From Roseibium polysiphoniae (lineage in GTDB: Bacteria > Pseudomonadota > Alphaproteobacteria > Rhizobiales > Stappiaceae): 64,000 nucleotides of DNA. The notes beneath the pieces are model-generated. The model was given only the letters and a program-made list of their open reading frames with translations. It made no database searches and was not told where the DNA came from. Shown here in pieces: positions 43,701 through 52,620 of this stretch (position 1 is the first letter of the stretch; every line of letters starts with the position of its first letter). The stretch is taken from positions 372,001 to 436,000 of the forward strand of contig NZ_JACYXJ010000006.1 of the NCBI RefSeq assembly GCF_014842925.1, read 5' to 3'. A program made the translations under genes and the position numbers.

Positions 43701-45032
43701 GCTGAGGGCATGGAAGGCACCGTCGACGGCACTTTGAAGGTCCGCTTGGCCGACGGCGGCGTCAGACCTGTCGATGCGCGCATGCATTCCGTGCCCTGGA
43801 ACGGTGGTCGAGGTCTCATGATTTCTTTCACCGAGCGAACGCCCGCGACATCCGAAGCGCCGCAAATTGCCCCTGTGGTGACCCCGGCACCTTCCGGCGC
43901 GCTCCAGGATGCAGAAGACCGCATTTCGGAACTCGACACGATCCTTGAGACCGCGACCGATGGTGTCCTTGTTCTCGACCGCCACGGCACCATCACCAAG
44001 GTGAACCGTTCGGCAGAAGCCCTCTTCGGTGCCAGCCGCTCCGATATGGAAGGGGCGCCACTGACGGACTATCTTGCACCCGAGAGCCACCGGGCTGCGG
44101 CGGACTACCTGGATGGCCTCGCGCGCAATGGCGTGGCCAGCATCTTGAACGACGGCCGGGAAGTGTTGGGCCGGGTTTCGGCTGGTGGCCTCATTCCCCT
44201 GTTCATGACGATTGGCCGCGTAACTGCATCGGGGGATGAACCGAAGTTCTGTGCTGTTCTGAGAGACATCACACAATGGAAGACCGCTGAAGAAGAGCTG
44301 ACCCAGGCGAAGCGTCAGGCCGAAAATGCCAGTTCCCAGAAGTCAGATTTCCTTGCCAAGATCAGCCACGAGATCCGGACACCGCTGAATGCCATCATTG
44401 GCTTTTCCGAAGTCATGATGGAGGAGCGCTTCGGTCCTATCGGAAACGAGCGTTACAAGGAATATCTGAAAGACATCAGGACGTCCGGCTCACTGATCAT
44501 GAGCCTGATCAACGACCTTCTTGATCTGTCCAAAATCGAGGCCGGAAAAATGGAACTGCGCTTTTCCGCAGTGTCCGCCAATGACGTAATCAACGAATGC
44601 GTTGCCCTGATGCAGCCGCAGGCGAACCGGGATCGCGTTATCATCCGGGCGAGCCTGCCCGATTCAGTGCCCAGTGTGGTCGCCGACCAGCGCTCGCTGC
44701 GCCAAATCGTGCTGAACCTCTTGTCGAACGCGATCAAGTTCAACAAGTCCGGTGGGCAGGTCATCGTGTCGACGTCGCTTGAGGACAACGGTGAAGTCGT
44801 TCTGCGCGTCCGGGATACAGGCACAGGAATGAGCGCGAAAGACCTTTCGGCTGCGCTGGAGCCTTTCCGCCAGGTTCATACCGCCCGGCACGGTGGCGGC
44901 ACAGGGCTTGGCCTGCCACTCACCAAAGCACTGGTTGAGGCGAACCGCGCAGGCTTTCAGATCGATTCGACACCTGAACAGGGAACGCTGGTCGAAATCC
45001 GTTTTCCGTCCCAGCGTGTCCTGGCTGAGTGA
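40773..45032 (+). CDS. PdhS/PleC/DivJ-type PAS sensor histidine kinase with acidic linker
   Basis: A 1,419-residue soluble kinase without transmembrane helices. There is a PAS-like N-terminal region (about 20-110), a second PAS-like domain (about 360-460), and a very acidic low-complexity stretch (about 470-890). PAS domains at about 915-1010 and 1045-1165 precede the phospho-acceptor helix with His1199 in AKISHEIRTPLNAIIGFSEVMMEERFGPIGNERYKEYLKDI. The ATPase domain has G boxes RDTGTGMS and GGGTGLGLPLTK. The FGPIGNERYKEYLKDI signature places it with the kinases that control DivK and PleD in cell-cycle regulation (PleC, DivJ, PdhS, CbrA). Absence of membrane helices fits PdhS. The acidic linker makes it longer than the Brucella protein of about 1,000 residues. 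Confidence 0.88.
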   Translation: MDNQLQTFMELSAAPELAGLCEDPRAAWVWSADGSRILWANAAGAAFFSVRDVRGFSRLSGLTRSPARPHIARIATSGSTDRLSIDRLRFYRGLRVMLLTCQCRRLTLADGHDAALIVCGDKGVSTTDAPLPAFLALLADADHSSFVMEGDNVVLRAGALTGHPETLELPEDQRNLSGPLAMQDRLHDGAIALIDDTRQLVLLENAPLDPSGDEDEAVDHAREDEPASTGGVVAAPVSLDLPAPESDTADDLITISDDAIVEEAPKDVAPEDEDASQSDDLLGSADEDTAGAWSRAQDIAEDEGTEPVFRSEGVLLQQVSADTGDGLMPETSNVSMPPLARAQDEDAQPAGFQFAPRRRPIRFAWKMDIDQRFTFISEEFGETLGPRAANIVGMTWSDVSDQFDLDVTGSIARALDRRDTWSGKTIEWPVTGAALRVPVDMAALPAFDRDREFEGYRGFGVCRTADAIVDPLAPLLTTEDDADLTVPENDEVEENSVAAEDEATDISENDDTPSDAMDTTETVLEAEVDAVPSDDDLEIEGPAPSVPLASKDALPETPSDNGGDLLSEVDATDASDEVEVTLGDETQVEDPEQDLREKPASPLEGGTLLGASAAAWLDNINVQGQSESSSTSEFLEEQEPAEPEDPGLLSGDDREEASELTEAEESGDSADDVPSEDAATDAAPVSREPENQAVAEEKTTEESDLSGISGTAPLRPREIETAVKTLAKDYGRKNQEELPLNPLSEITTSKDASADEQKADASSVSLDENDARVPGQSEPIDEELDFFEETAAFRDEEEPDNGISATDEGDLTLPEDAGFGAAHISLISGENDNGPKAGTNAPEDDGKVVSITRKPQLVPVDTSRLSKPEKAAFRKIAEALGARLEGDMDGDENDNFDEETQNELAKAIEPPRAGPIDPRLLDRLPIGIAIARDRDVLYANDTLLDLLGYSDLKGLTEAGGLEAVFVEDDDDDALPDAEGMEGTVDGTLKVRLADGGVRPVDARMHSVPWNGGRGLMISFTERTPATSEAPQIAPVVTPAPSGALQDAEDRISELDTILETATDGVLVLDRHGTITKVNRSAEALFGASRSDMEGAPLTDYLAPESHRAAADYLDGLARNGVASILNDGREVLGRVSAGGLIPLFMTIGRVTASGDEPKFCAVLRDITQWKTAEEELTQAKRQAENASSQKSDFLAKISHEIRTPLNAIIGFSEVMMEERFGPIGNERYKEYLKDIRTSGSLIMSLINDLLDLSKIEAGKMELRFSAVSANDVINECVALMQPQANRDRVIIRASLPDSVPSVVADQRSLRQIVLNLLSNAIKFNKSGGQVIVSTSLEDNGEVVLRVRDTGTGMSAKDLSAALEPFRQVHTARHGGGTGLGLPLTKALVEANRAGFQIDSTPEQGTLVEIRFPSQRVLAE

Positions 45033-45237
45033 GCTTGAAGAATCGTGCGGGCGAATGCCTTCACGATCAAAGCTGCCGCGAATCCTGAAATAGCCGACGC
45101 GTGCGCAAAGCTCACATTCCCGTGATTGCTTTCCTGCTCGACGCTCATCCTTTCCCAGACCTGGCCGTTCCGCTCCGAGAACTCTCTGATCAACAAAAGA
45201 AAATCGGTAAAAATCCGGAGTATTGAACTCCAGTTAG

Positions 45238-45254
45238 TTTTGAATAATTCTAAA
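45238..45254. promoter_or_regulatory. Irr-type iron control element (ICE-like box)
   Basis: TTTTGAATAATTCTAAA differs at one position from the palindromic Irr motif TTTAGAA-N3-TTCTAAA known in Rhizobiales. It lies about 110 bases before the iron-binding-protein gene. Irr responds to heme and iron and usually represses uptake-independent functions or activates uptake genes under iron limitation. Confidence 0.72.
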
Positions 45255-45280
45255 CTATTGATCTTATTTAACTTATTGAC

Positions 45281-45293
45281 TTGAGTTCCTCAA
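45281..45293. promoter_or_regulatory. Small inverted repeat downstream of the Irr-like box
   Basis: TTGAG-TTC-CTCAA is a perfect palindrome with a three-base centre. It may be a site for a second iron regulator such as RirA or Fur/Mur, but it matches none of their consensus motifs exactly. Confidence 0.35.
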
Positions 45294-45363
45294 TTATACA
45301 TATTTCGCTCAACAATTAATCAGAAGAACAGGGGCATCGCCCCAACAACGGGAGCCTTAAGCT

Positions 45364-46407
45364 ATGCGCTACACCATGCGTGCCATTTTGAGCGCTGCAA
45401 CACTTGCGGGTATCGCTTCGACAAGCGCACCTGCCTTTGCGGCAGATGAAGTGAACATCTACTCCTATCGCCAGCCATTCCTGATTCAGCCGCTGCTGGA
45501 CGCCTTCACAGCTGAAACCGGCGTGAAGACCAATGTCGTATTCGCATCCAAGGGCCTTGGTGAGCGGATCGCCGCAGAGGGCGAAAACTCCCCGGCGGAC
45601 GTGCTCCTCACGGTCGACATTGGACGTCTGGATGGCGCAAAACAGCTTGGCGTGACCCAGCCCGTCAACTCCGACGTGGTGACCGAAAACATCCCGTCCC
45701 AGTTCCGCGACCCCGAAGGGCACTGGGTCGGCCTGACGAACCGCGCTCGCGTGATCTATGCGTCGCGTGACCGCGTCGATCAAGACAGCATCACTTACGA
45801 AGAACTTTCGGATCCGAAGTGGAAGGGCCGTCTTTGCACGCGCTCGGGCCAGCATGTCTACACCATTGGCCTCATTGCCTCGATGGTCGCCCATCACGGC
45901 GCTGAAGAAACCGAAGAGTGGCTCGCAGGTGTCCGCGACAATCTTGCGCGCAAGCCTGCTGGCAACGACCGCGCACAGGTAAAGGCCATCTATGCTGGAG
46001 AGTGCGATATCTCCCTCGGCAACACCTATTACATGGGCAAGATGGAAACCAACGACAAAGAGCCGGAGCAGAAGGAATGGGCAAAGTCCGTCCGCATCCT
46101 GTTTCCGAACTCTGACGACCGCGGCAGCCACGTCAACCTAGCAGGCATCGTGCTGACCAAACATGCGCCCAACAAGGACAATGCGGTCAAGCTCATTGAG
46201 TTCCTGACCTCTGCCAAGGCCCAGGAAATCTACGCTGAAACCAACTTCGAATACCCGGTTACGCCTGGCGTTGCCGTCTCTGAACGGGTTCAGTCATGGG
46301 GCGAGTTGAAGCCCGACAGCCTGTCGCTCTCCGACATTGCCGAAAATCGCAAGACCGCAAGTGAGTTGGTCGACAAGGTCGGCTTTGACGATGGACCTGC
46401 TTCCTAA
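45364..46407 (+). CDS. fbpA: Iron(III) ABC transporter substrate-binding protein (FbpA/FutA-type)
   Basis: A 347-residue periplasmic binding protein with a Sec signal peptide (MRYTMRAILSAATLAGIASTSAPAFA, cut before ADE). The mature protein begins EVNIYSYRQPFLIQPLLDAFTAETGVKTNVVFASKGLGERIAAEGENSPADVLLTVDIGRL, the FutA/FbpA pattern. The conserved paired tyrosines that hold ferric iron are seen in LGNTYYMGKM (about residues 218-219). It precedes the permease gene and follows an Irr-like box, so iron-limited expression is expected. The ATP-binding subunit is not encoded next to it. Confidence 0.92.
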   Translation: MRYTMRAILSAATLAGIASTSAPAFAADEVNIYSYRQPFLIQPLLDAFTAETGVKTNVVFASKGLGERIAAEGENSPADVLLTVDIGRLDGAKQLGVTQPVNSDVVTENIPSQFRDPEGHWVGLTNRARVIYASRDRVDQDSITYEELSDPKWKGRLCTRSGQHVYTIGLIASMVAHHGAEETEEWLAGVRDNLARKPAGNDRAQVKAIYAGECDISLGNTYYMGKMETNDKEPEQKEWAKSVRILFPNSDDRGSHVNLAGIVLTKHAPNKDNAVKLIEFLTSAKAQEIYAETNFEYPVTPGVAVSERVQSWGELKPDSLSLSDIAENRKTASELVDKVGFDDGPAS

Positions 46408-46433
46408 GCCAAGCCTATTAGCTGATAAGAAAA

Positions 46434-46459
46434 GGCGCTGCAGATTGCAGCGCCTTTTT
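46434..46459 (+). terminator. Terminator/attenuator between binding protein and permease genes
   Basis: Perfect nine-base arms GGCGCTGCA (46434-46442) and TGCAGCGCC (46446-46454), loop GAT, then five T. It should stop most transcripts after the binding-protein gene and reduce expression of the permease. Confidence 0.92.
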
Positions 46460-46544
46460 GCATTTATACTCCGGGCAGGCTAACTACAGCACTCAACGTC
46501 ATTCTGCCCCTTGTGAGACATCCGCATTGCCGCGCCCCTTGCAT

Positions 46545-48212
46545 ATGACCAACGCCGAACGCTTTTGGCAGTCGGGCGCGATCCTGATTGCGGTGCTTGT
46601 CCTTTTCCCGCTGCTGGCGATCTTATGGATTGCAATGAGCCCCACGGGCGACGTCTGGGAACACCTGATCAATACGGTTCTCCCGCGTTCCCTGCGCACG
46701 ACACTCCTGCTCATGGCCGGCGTTGGGTTTTTCACTACGGTTGTTGGTGTCGGAACCGCCTGGCTGACCACCATGTGCCGCTTCCCAGGACAACGGATTT
46801 TCGACTGGGCACTGCTCATTCCACTTGCCGTACCGACCTACATCATCGCTTTCGCCTATGTAGAGGTCCTGGACTATACGGGACCCGTTCAGTCCGGCTT
46901 GCGCGCGCTCTTCGGCTTCAAGACGTCACGAGACTATTGGTTTCCGGAAATACGATCTCTGGGCGGAGCCATATTCGTGATGAGCGCCGTTCTCTATCCC
47001 TATGTCTACCTGACGACCCGGGCCAGCTTTCTGGTGCAGTCCGCCTCGGTTCTTGATGTATCGCGGACACTCGGCGCGTCCCCGTGGCGTGTCTTCCTCA
47101 GGATCGCCTTGCCGCTCTCACGCCCCGCAGCAGCGGTCGGTGTGTCGCTCGCCCTCATGGAGTGCCTGAATGACATTGGGGCAGTTACCTTCTTCGGCGT
47201 CAAGACGCTGACGTTCTCGGTCTATGACACTTGGCTGAACCGATCGAGCCTGAGCGGCGCAGCCCAACTCGCTCTGGCGATGCTGTTGATGGTGTTCCTG
47301 TTGCTTTGGCTGGAGCGGTTTGGACGCCGCAAACAGCGCTTCGACAACGGCAATGCAAAGCAGCGCCATCCCGCGCGCTTTACCCTGACCGGATGGAGAG
47401 CTGGCGGCGCATTCGTTTTGTGCCTTCTCCCGATCGCGCTCGGTTTCCTGATACCCGCCTCTTTGCTCGCGGACCGTGCAAGCCGACGTCTGGATGACCT
47501 CTGGGCCGGACCGCTGGCCGGAGCCATCTGGAACTCACTCTCTTTGGCGACCATTGCCGCCGTCTTGACGGTGCTGCTCAGCCTGTCACTGGCGTATGCA
47601 CTACGCCTCAACAAAACGCCCGTCTTGATGCTGGGCGTGAGGCTTGCCTCCGTCGGTTATGCGATCCCCGGGACCGTTCTTGCGGTAGGCATCCTCGTGC
47701 CGATGGCCGCATTTGACAATTTCATCGACGCACAGATGAAAGCGGCTTTTGGCTTCGGTACCGGATTGCTGTTGCTGGGAAGCGGCGTCGGCCTCGTCTA
47801 TGCTTATATGGTCCGTTTCCTTGCGGTTTCCTATGGTCAGGTCGAGGGCGGTTTCGGGAAGATTTCAACGCACCTCGATATGGCCTCACGCACTCTTGGC
47901 CGAGATGCGTCGCAAACGCTCGGCCAGATCCACCTGCCGCTGCTGCGCCCCGTCCTGCTTTCGGCACTGCTTCTGACGTTCGTGGACTGCATGAAGGAGC
48001 TGCCGGCGACGATCCTTCTGCGGCCCTTCAACTTTGAAACACTTGCGACGACAGTCTTCGAAGCGGCTTCACGCGAGGCTTTTGAGGAGGCAGCCCTGCC
48101 CTCTCTTGCGATTGTAATCGTCGGCCTTCTGCCGGTCGTCTATCTGGCCCGCACCAGCGCCGAATCGTTCAGAACCAAGCGTTCTTCCCGCAAACGATCC
48201 CTTGCGGCATAG
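46545..48212 (+). CDS. fbpB: Iron(III) ABC transporter permease, fused two-repeat type (FbpB-like)
   Basis: A 555-residue inner-membrane protein built of two homologous permease halves with about twelve helices. Each half carries an EAA loop that contacts the ATPase: RTLGASPWRVFLRIALPLSRPA in the first half and RTLGRDASQTLGQIHLPLLRPVLLSA in the second. I take ATG at 46545 (MTNAERFWQSG), where the first helix begins soon after; a frame from 46458 would start in the terminator T-run. No ATPase gene follows, so the complex must borrow one encoded elsewhere. Confidence 0.88.
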   Translation: MTNAERFWQSGAILIAVLVLFPLLAILWIAMSPTGDVWEHLINTVLPRSLRTTLLLMAGVGFFTTVVGVGTAWLTTMCRFPGQRIFDWALLIPLAVPTYIIAFAYVEVLDYTGPVQSGLRALFGFKTSRDYWFPEIRSLGGAIFVMSAVLYPYVYLTTRASFLVQSASVLDVSRTLGASPWRVFLRIALPLSRPAAAVGVSLALMECLNDIGAVTFFGVKTLTFSVYDTWLNRSSLSGAAQLALAMLLMVFLLLWLERFGRRKQRFDNGNAKQRHPARFTLTGWRAGGAFVLCLLPIALGFLIPASLLADRASRRLDDLWAGPLAGAIWNSLSLATIAAVLTVLLSLSLAYALRLNKTPVLMLGVRLASVGYAIPGTVLAVGILVPMAAFDNFIDAQMKAAFGFGTGLLLLGSGVGLVYAYMVRFLAVSYGQVEGGFGKISTHLDMASRTLGRDASQTLGQIHLPLLRPVLLSALLLTFVDCMKELPATILLRPFNFETLATTVFEAASREAFEEAALPSLAIVIVGLLPVVYLARTSAESFRTKRSSRKRSLAA

Positions 48213-48299
48213 GCATTCTTTCGGACCCTTTGACCGATTGACAGATCTTCTGTGACAGCGCTCAATCGGCTCAGATTGAACGAAGGGATCTCTTTCCCA

Positions 48300-50132
48300 A
48301 TGGACAAAAAGCATCAAATCAACATCTGGTACGCCGCTGGCGCGTTTTTCCTCCTGCTACTGTTCCAAAGTTGGTGGGTCACCTACAAGACCGTCGAGAC
48401 CATCCCCTATTCCGAGTTCGAGCAATATCTCGAAGCGGGAAACATCGAGGAGATTGCGGTCAAGGAGAACACCATTGAGGGCAAATTCCGGAACCCTCTG
48501 GCCGACGGCAAGCAGTATTTCACCACGACAAGGGTCGACATGCCTCTTGCCGAGATGCTGCAGAAATACGATGTGAAATTTACCGGCGTTATCCAGTCCA
48601 CACTCCTGCGGGACCTGATGTCCTGGGTGCTGCCGATGCTGGTTCTCTTCGGCCTTTGGATGTTTGTCATCCGCCGCATTGCCGAGAAACAGGGCCTCGG
48701 CGGTATGATGACCGTGGGCAAGTCGAAGGCAAAGGTCTACGTGGAGACCGGCATCGAAACCACATTTGACGATGTTGCCGGCGTCGATGAGGCCAAAAGA
48801 GAACTCCAGGAGGTCGTGGACTTCCTGCGCGATCCAAAAAGCTATGGACGCCTCGGCGCGCACGTCCCAAAGGGCATTTTGCTGGTCGGGCCTCCGGGCA
48901 CCGGCAAGACACTTCTCGCCCGTGCTGTTGCTGGAGAGGCCAATGTCCCGTTCTTTTCCATCTCCGGATCCGAGTTTGTCGAGATGTTCGTTGGTGTGGG
49001 AGCAGCGCGTGTCAGGGACCTCTTTGAGCAGGCGCGCAAGGCCGCCCCATCGATCATATTCATCGATGAACTCGATGCCCTTGGCCGTGCCCGTGGCGGA
49101 ACGCCGTTTCAGGCCAACGACGAGAAAGAGCAAACTCTCAATCAGCTGCTCACCGAGCTCGATGGATTTGACCCTTCGGGCGGCACGATCCTGTTGGCGG
49201 CGACCAACCGACCCGAGATACTGGACCAAGCGCTTTTGCGTGCAGGCCGTTTTGATCGACAGGTACTCGTTGACCGGCCGGACAAGATTGGACGGCGTGC
49301 GATCCTTGATGTCCACTCCAAGAAAATCCTGCTTGCTCCAGATACAGATCTCGACCAGGTGGCACAGATGACAGCGGGCTTCACGGGCGCAGATCTCGCC
49401 ACGTTGGTCAATGAGGCGGCGTTGCTTGCAACGCGTGCGAACGCTGACGCCGTTCGCCTCAGCCATTTTACAGAGGCAATTGAGCGGGTGGTGGCCGGTC
49501 TTGAAAAACGCAGCCGTGTGCTCTCCGACAAGGAACGTAAAACCGTTGCCTATCACGAGATGGGGCATGCGCTGGTTGCGGCAAACCTGGAAGGCGTCGA
49601 CCCGGTCCACAAGGTTTCGATCATCCCGCGCGGCATCGGCGCACTTGGCTACACCATGCAAAGACCAACCGAGGACAGGTTCTTGCTCTCCACCAGGGAC
49701 CTTGAGAACCGAATGACTGTCTTGATGGGTGGCCGGGCAGCTGAGGCCGTCGTATTCGACGAGATCTCCACCGGTGCCTCAGATGACCTTCAACGTGTGA
49801 CGGAAGTCGCGCGGGAGATGGTCTCGCGATACGGCATGGATGAGGCGCTTGGGAACCGGGTCTACTCAGTCCCGCGCCAGAGCTTTCTCGGCCAAAACTT
49901 TGGCGATGAAAGCGACGTGTCACAGGAAACTGCTCGCGAGATCGATCTTGCTGTGCGTGAGAAGGTCGAGACAGCATTCACCCGCGCAAAAGACATTCTC
50001 ACAGCGCACCGCAAGGATCTTGAAGCCGGCGCGGCGCTTCTGCTTGAGCGGGAGACATTGACCGAAGCAGATTTCCCGGCGATCAGCCCCGTTGCCTTGC
50101 GGCAAGACAAACGGCCAGACGCCGCGGAGTGA
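48300..50132 (+). CDS. ftsH: FtsH-type ATP-dependent zinc metalloprotease
   Basis: A 610-residue membrane protease. Two N-terminal helices (about 8-26 and 100-122) flank a short periplasmic domain. The AAA+ module has Walker A GPPGTGKT (about 198-205), Walker [17 protein letters not shown] and the second region of homology [22 protein letters not shown]. The zinc site is His419 and His423 in YHEMGHA, with the third ligand Asp in the GASDDLQR region. The start has GAAGGGATC upstream. Its placement beside iron-transport and GGDEF-EAL genes, not hflX/hflC or tilS, suggests an accessory paralogue and not the housekeeping FtsH; this needs the rest of the genome. Confidence 0.9.
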   Translation: MDKKHQINIWYAAGAFFLLLLFQSWWVTYKTVETIPYSEFEQYLEAGNIEEIAVKENTIEGKFRNPLADGKQYFTTTRVDMPLAEMLQKYDVKFTGVIQSTLLRDLMSWVLPMLVLFGLWMFVIRRIAEKQGLGGMMTVGKSKAKVYVETGIETTFDDVAGVDEAKRELQEVVDFLRDPKSYGRLGAHVPKGILLVGPPGTGKTLLARAVAGEANVPFFSISGSEFVEMFVGVGAARVRDLFEQARKAAPSIIFIDELDALGRARGGTPFQANDEKEQTLNQLLTELDGFDPSGGTILLAATNRPEILDQALLRAGRFDRQVLVDRPDKIGRRAILDVHSKKILLAPDTDLDQVAQMTAGFTGADLATLVNEAALLATRANADAVRLSHFTEAIERVVAGLEKRSRVLSDKERKTVAYHEMGHALVAANLEGVDPVHKVSIIPRGIGALGYTMQRPTEDRFLLSTRDLENRMTVLMGGRAAEAVVFDEISTGASDDLQRVTEVAREMVSRYGMDEALGNRVYSVPRQSFLGQNFGDESDVSQETAREIDLAVREKVETAFTRAKDILTAHRKDLEAGAALLLERETLTEADFPAISPVALRQDKRPDAAE

Positions 50133-50143
50133 GAAACAAAGGT

Positions 50144-52351
50144 CTACGCGGCTTGCGTTGAGTTGTTGCCTTTGGCTGCCGGGCCACACGTTCCCGGGAC
50201 GCAGTGGCTGCAGCTGAAATCGTCTCGCCACTTTGCAAAAACGTCTGCAGCCATGGGAGCACTGAAGAGATAACCCTGAGCCGTGGCACAACCGTTGTCT
50301 CGCAGGAACTGTTGCTGTTCGACCGTTTCAACGCCTTCCGCAACCACGTCAAAGTTGAGGCTTTGCGCCATGGCGAGGATTGTTTGCACAATAAGCCGAT
50401 TGCTGTCTTCACTGCCTAGCCCCCAGATGAAGCTGCGATCGATCTTGAATGTGTCGAACGGCAGTTTCTGCAAGTATGCGAGGCTTGAATATCCGGTTCC
50501 GAAATCATCGATCGCAAAACGAACGCCAGCCTCACGCAGTGGCTGTGTCGTGCTCTGTGTGATTTCAGGATTTGCCATGGCAACCGTCTCGGTGACCTCG
50601 AGTTCCAGCTGATCAGCAGGGAAGCCGGTTTCCTTCAAAATCTGCAATACCTGGTCTGTGAAACCCGGCTGATCAAGCTGACGGACCGAGACGTTCACGG
50701 CCAGCGGCATTCCGCGCCCCTCATCAAGCCACGTCTTTCCCTGCCGACAAGCCATTCGCAGAACGATTTCCCCCAAGCCAATAATCAGGCCTGTTTCTTC
50801 AGCCACATCGATGAAGTACCCTGGGCTGAGCAAACCACGCGTGGGATGGTTCCATCGCGCCAAAGCCTCGGCCCCAACAACCGAACCGGAGTTGCAGTCA
50901 ACTTTCGGCTGGTAAAAGACCGTGATCTGATCTTCCAGGAGTGCACGGCGAAGGTCTGCCTCAATCTGCAGACGCTCGCGCGCATGCATCGTGTTTTCTA
51001 CATCTGCATAAAAACGCAGAGCGTTGCCGCCCACCTTCTTGGCCGCATACATGGCGATGTCCGCGTTCTTCAGGATCGCCGTATAGTCAGTGCCATCATC
51101 CGGAAAGACGGAAACGCCAAGACTGGCGCCAACAGTCAGCGCAAGACCGTTGACCTCGCATGGCCTTTCAGCAGCTTCGATCAAACGGCTCGCGACAGTA
51201 GCGACATCGCGGCGCGGGTCCGTCACCGGGTACATGACGGCGAACTCGTCACCGCCCAGGCGGGCAACTGTCGGCAAGATGGCGCTCTCATCTGCGCCAT
51301 CAGTCCTGTCCTGGCCTGAAAAAGCCTGTTCGGTATAGTTATCCGCCGCACCGGCCGCGGTCCTGAAACGCTCGCCGATTTCCTTCAACAGACGATCGCC
51401 GCTGTCATGGCCATAGCTGTCGTTGACCCTCTTGAAGCGATCAAGATCGATAAACAGGACGGCCAGGCGCTGCTTACGCTGTGCGGCCAGCTCCATTTTC
51501 TTCAAACAATGCTGGCGAAAAAACTCCCTGTTCGGAAGCCCCGTAACGGTGTCGACATAGGCAAGTCGATGGATCTGATCCAGATTTTCACGGATCCGCG
51601 CGATCATGTCTCGGTAAGCACGCGCGAGAACACCAATCTCGTCCCGCCGATCGACTGGAAAAGGCGCATCAAAATCACCTGCGCTTACCGAATGAGCTGT
51701 TCGGGTCAGGCTTTTGATCGGGCGCAGAAAGCCACTGCCGAAATGAAACGCGACCGGCATACAAAAGCCCAACAGCACAAGCGCCGTGATCGCGTTGCGC
51801 TGCCAGATCGTCCAGATGACGCCCGCGGCTTCCGGCCGAGGTGCCGAGACCAGAACCGCGCCGAGGAGGTCTGTGCCGTCGACCCTTCGCACCGGGAATG
51901 CCATGGTGACAAGGGTTTGGGTGACACGGCTGGTTTCCGCGCCTGTCGACAGAGCCTCGCTGATGAGCGTGTCGATCTCGATGTCATCAAAATAGCTGGT
52001 CGCCGGATCGGAATCGACGGTGATTTCGCGGCCGGGATCATAGACCTGAGCGACATCGACAATTCCGCTTCCCGCGATGCTTTGCAGCTCCTGCTCAAGA
52101 ATAAGGTAATGATGGTTCACGAGATGGGGCACCGCAAGGCGGCTTACCGTTGCACCGACCGACCTCACATGCTCGACAATCCGATTTTCTTCATCGCGCA
52201 GGTCGAGATAACTCACCACCACGATCATCACGGCTGTCAGGACCAGAAACAAACCGCTGACGAGCAGGACAAAGCGGGTCCGCAGTCCGGGAACCCATTC
52301 CCAGACAGATCGCGCCAAAGCGCTCATCCGCGTTCTTATCGATACCTGCAC
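50144..52351 (-). CDS. Membrane GGDEF-EAL bifunctional cyclic-di-GMP protein
   Basis: A 735-residue protein. Transmembrane helices near 24-47 and 175-195 enclose a periplasmic sensor region; a HAMP domain follows. The GGDEF domain keeps RLGGDEFAV (about residue 366), with an insertion of about 25 residues just before it (AAGAADNYTEQAFSGQDRTDGADES). The EAL domain keeps AEALARW, the metal ligands in NVSVRQL, LEVTETV and IDDFGTGYSSL, and KIDRSF and AEGVET. Both catalytic sites therefore look intact, for synthesis and breakdown of c-di-GMP. It ends 12 bases from the convergent ftsH stop. ATG at 52327 is an alternative start. Confidence 0.93.
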   Translation of the reverse strand: MQVSIRTRMSALARSVWEWVPGLRTRFVLLVSGLFLVLTAVMIVVVSYLDLRDEENRIVEHVRSVGATVSRLAVPHLVNHHYLILEQELQSIAGSGIVDVAQVYDPGREITVDSDPATSYFDDIEIDTLISEALSTGAETSRVTQTLVTMAFPVRRVDGTDLLGAVLVSAPRPEAAGVIWTIWQRNAITALVLLGFCMPVAFHFGSGFLRPIKSLTRTAHSVSAGDFDAPFPVDRRDEIGVLARAYRDMIARIRENLDQIHRLAYVDTVTGLPNREFFRQHCLKKMELAAQRKQRLAVLFIDLDRFKRVNDSYGHDSGDRLLKEIGERFRTAAGAADNYTEQAFSGQDRTDGADESAILPTVARLGGDEFAVMYPVTDPRRDVATVASRLIEAAERPCEVNGLALTVGASLGVSVFPDDGTDYTAILKNADIAMYAAKKVGGNALRFYADVENTMHARERLQIEADLRRALLEDQITVFYQPKVDCNSGSVVGAEALARWNHPTRGLLSPGYFIDVAEETGLIIGLGEIVLRMACRQGKTWLDEGRGMPLAVNVSVRQLDQPGFTDQVLQILKETGFPADQLELEVTETVAMANPEITQSTTQPLREAGVRFAIDDFGTGYSSLAYLQKLPFDTFKIDRSFIWGLGSEDSNRLIVQTILAMAQSLNFDVVAEGVETVEQQQFLRDNGCATAQGYLFSAPMAADVFAKWRDDFSCSHCVPGTCGPAAKGNNSTQAA

Positions 52352-52398
52352 GCCGCCCTCCAGGACATTACTTCGTAATAATGCCTAGGCAATGTTGA

Positions 52399-52419
52399 AT
52401 CCTGATTTACACTCAGGAT
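52399..52419. promoter_or_regulatory. Inverted repeat upstream of the GGDEF-EAL gene
   Basis: ATCCTGA (52399-52405) and TCAGGAT (52413-52419) are perfect seven-base arms around seven bases, 48 bases before the start codon. It may be an operator or a 5'-leader hairpin. The remaining 52420-52620 stretch shows no other feature. Confidence 0.4.
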
Positions 52420-52620
52420 CAAATTTACGCAGTTAGATAAAGCATTTACCTGAAATTATGCGGCTAATGATCTAGCCTTTGTTCCGCAGCGTTAAACGCC
52501 GCCCAGCAAAACAGTACCAGCTCCTAAAAGCTTAGGACGCGTTAACTATTTCGCCGGTCGCGGAAGACGCTCAAGGACCTGTCTGTTCCAATATGAGACA
52601 CGCACTTTACATCTGCTTAC

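Larger units (their letters stand above)
45033..45363. other. AT-rich regulatory region before the iron transporter
   Basis: The left 150 bases resemble the surrounding GC-rich DNA but encode nothing convincing. From about 45200 the sequence turns strongly AT-rich. It contains the Irr-like box at 45238-45254 and a second small palindrome at 45281-45293 before the GGGAGCC ribosome-binding site at 45349. No terminator is evident for the kinase gene. Confidence 0.6.

Noticed and set aside
48357-49661. Open frame of 434 codons on the minus strand
   Set aside because: Antisense to the FtsH-type gene, with a His/Gln/Arg-rich composition and no domain.
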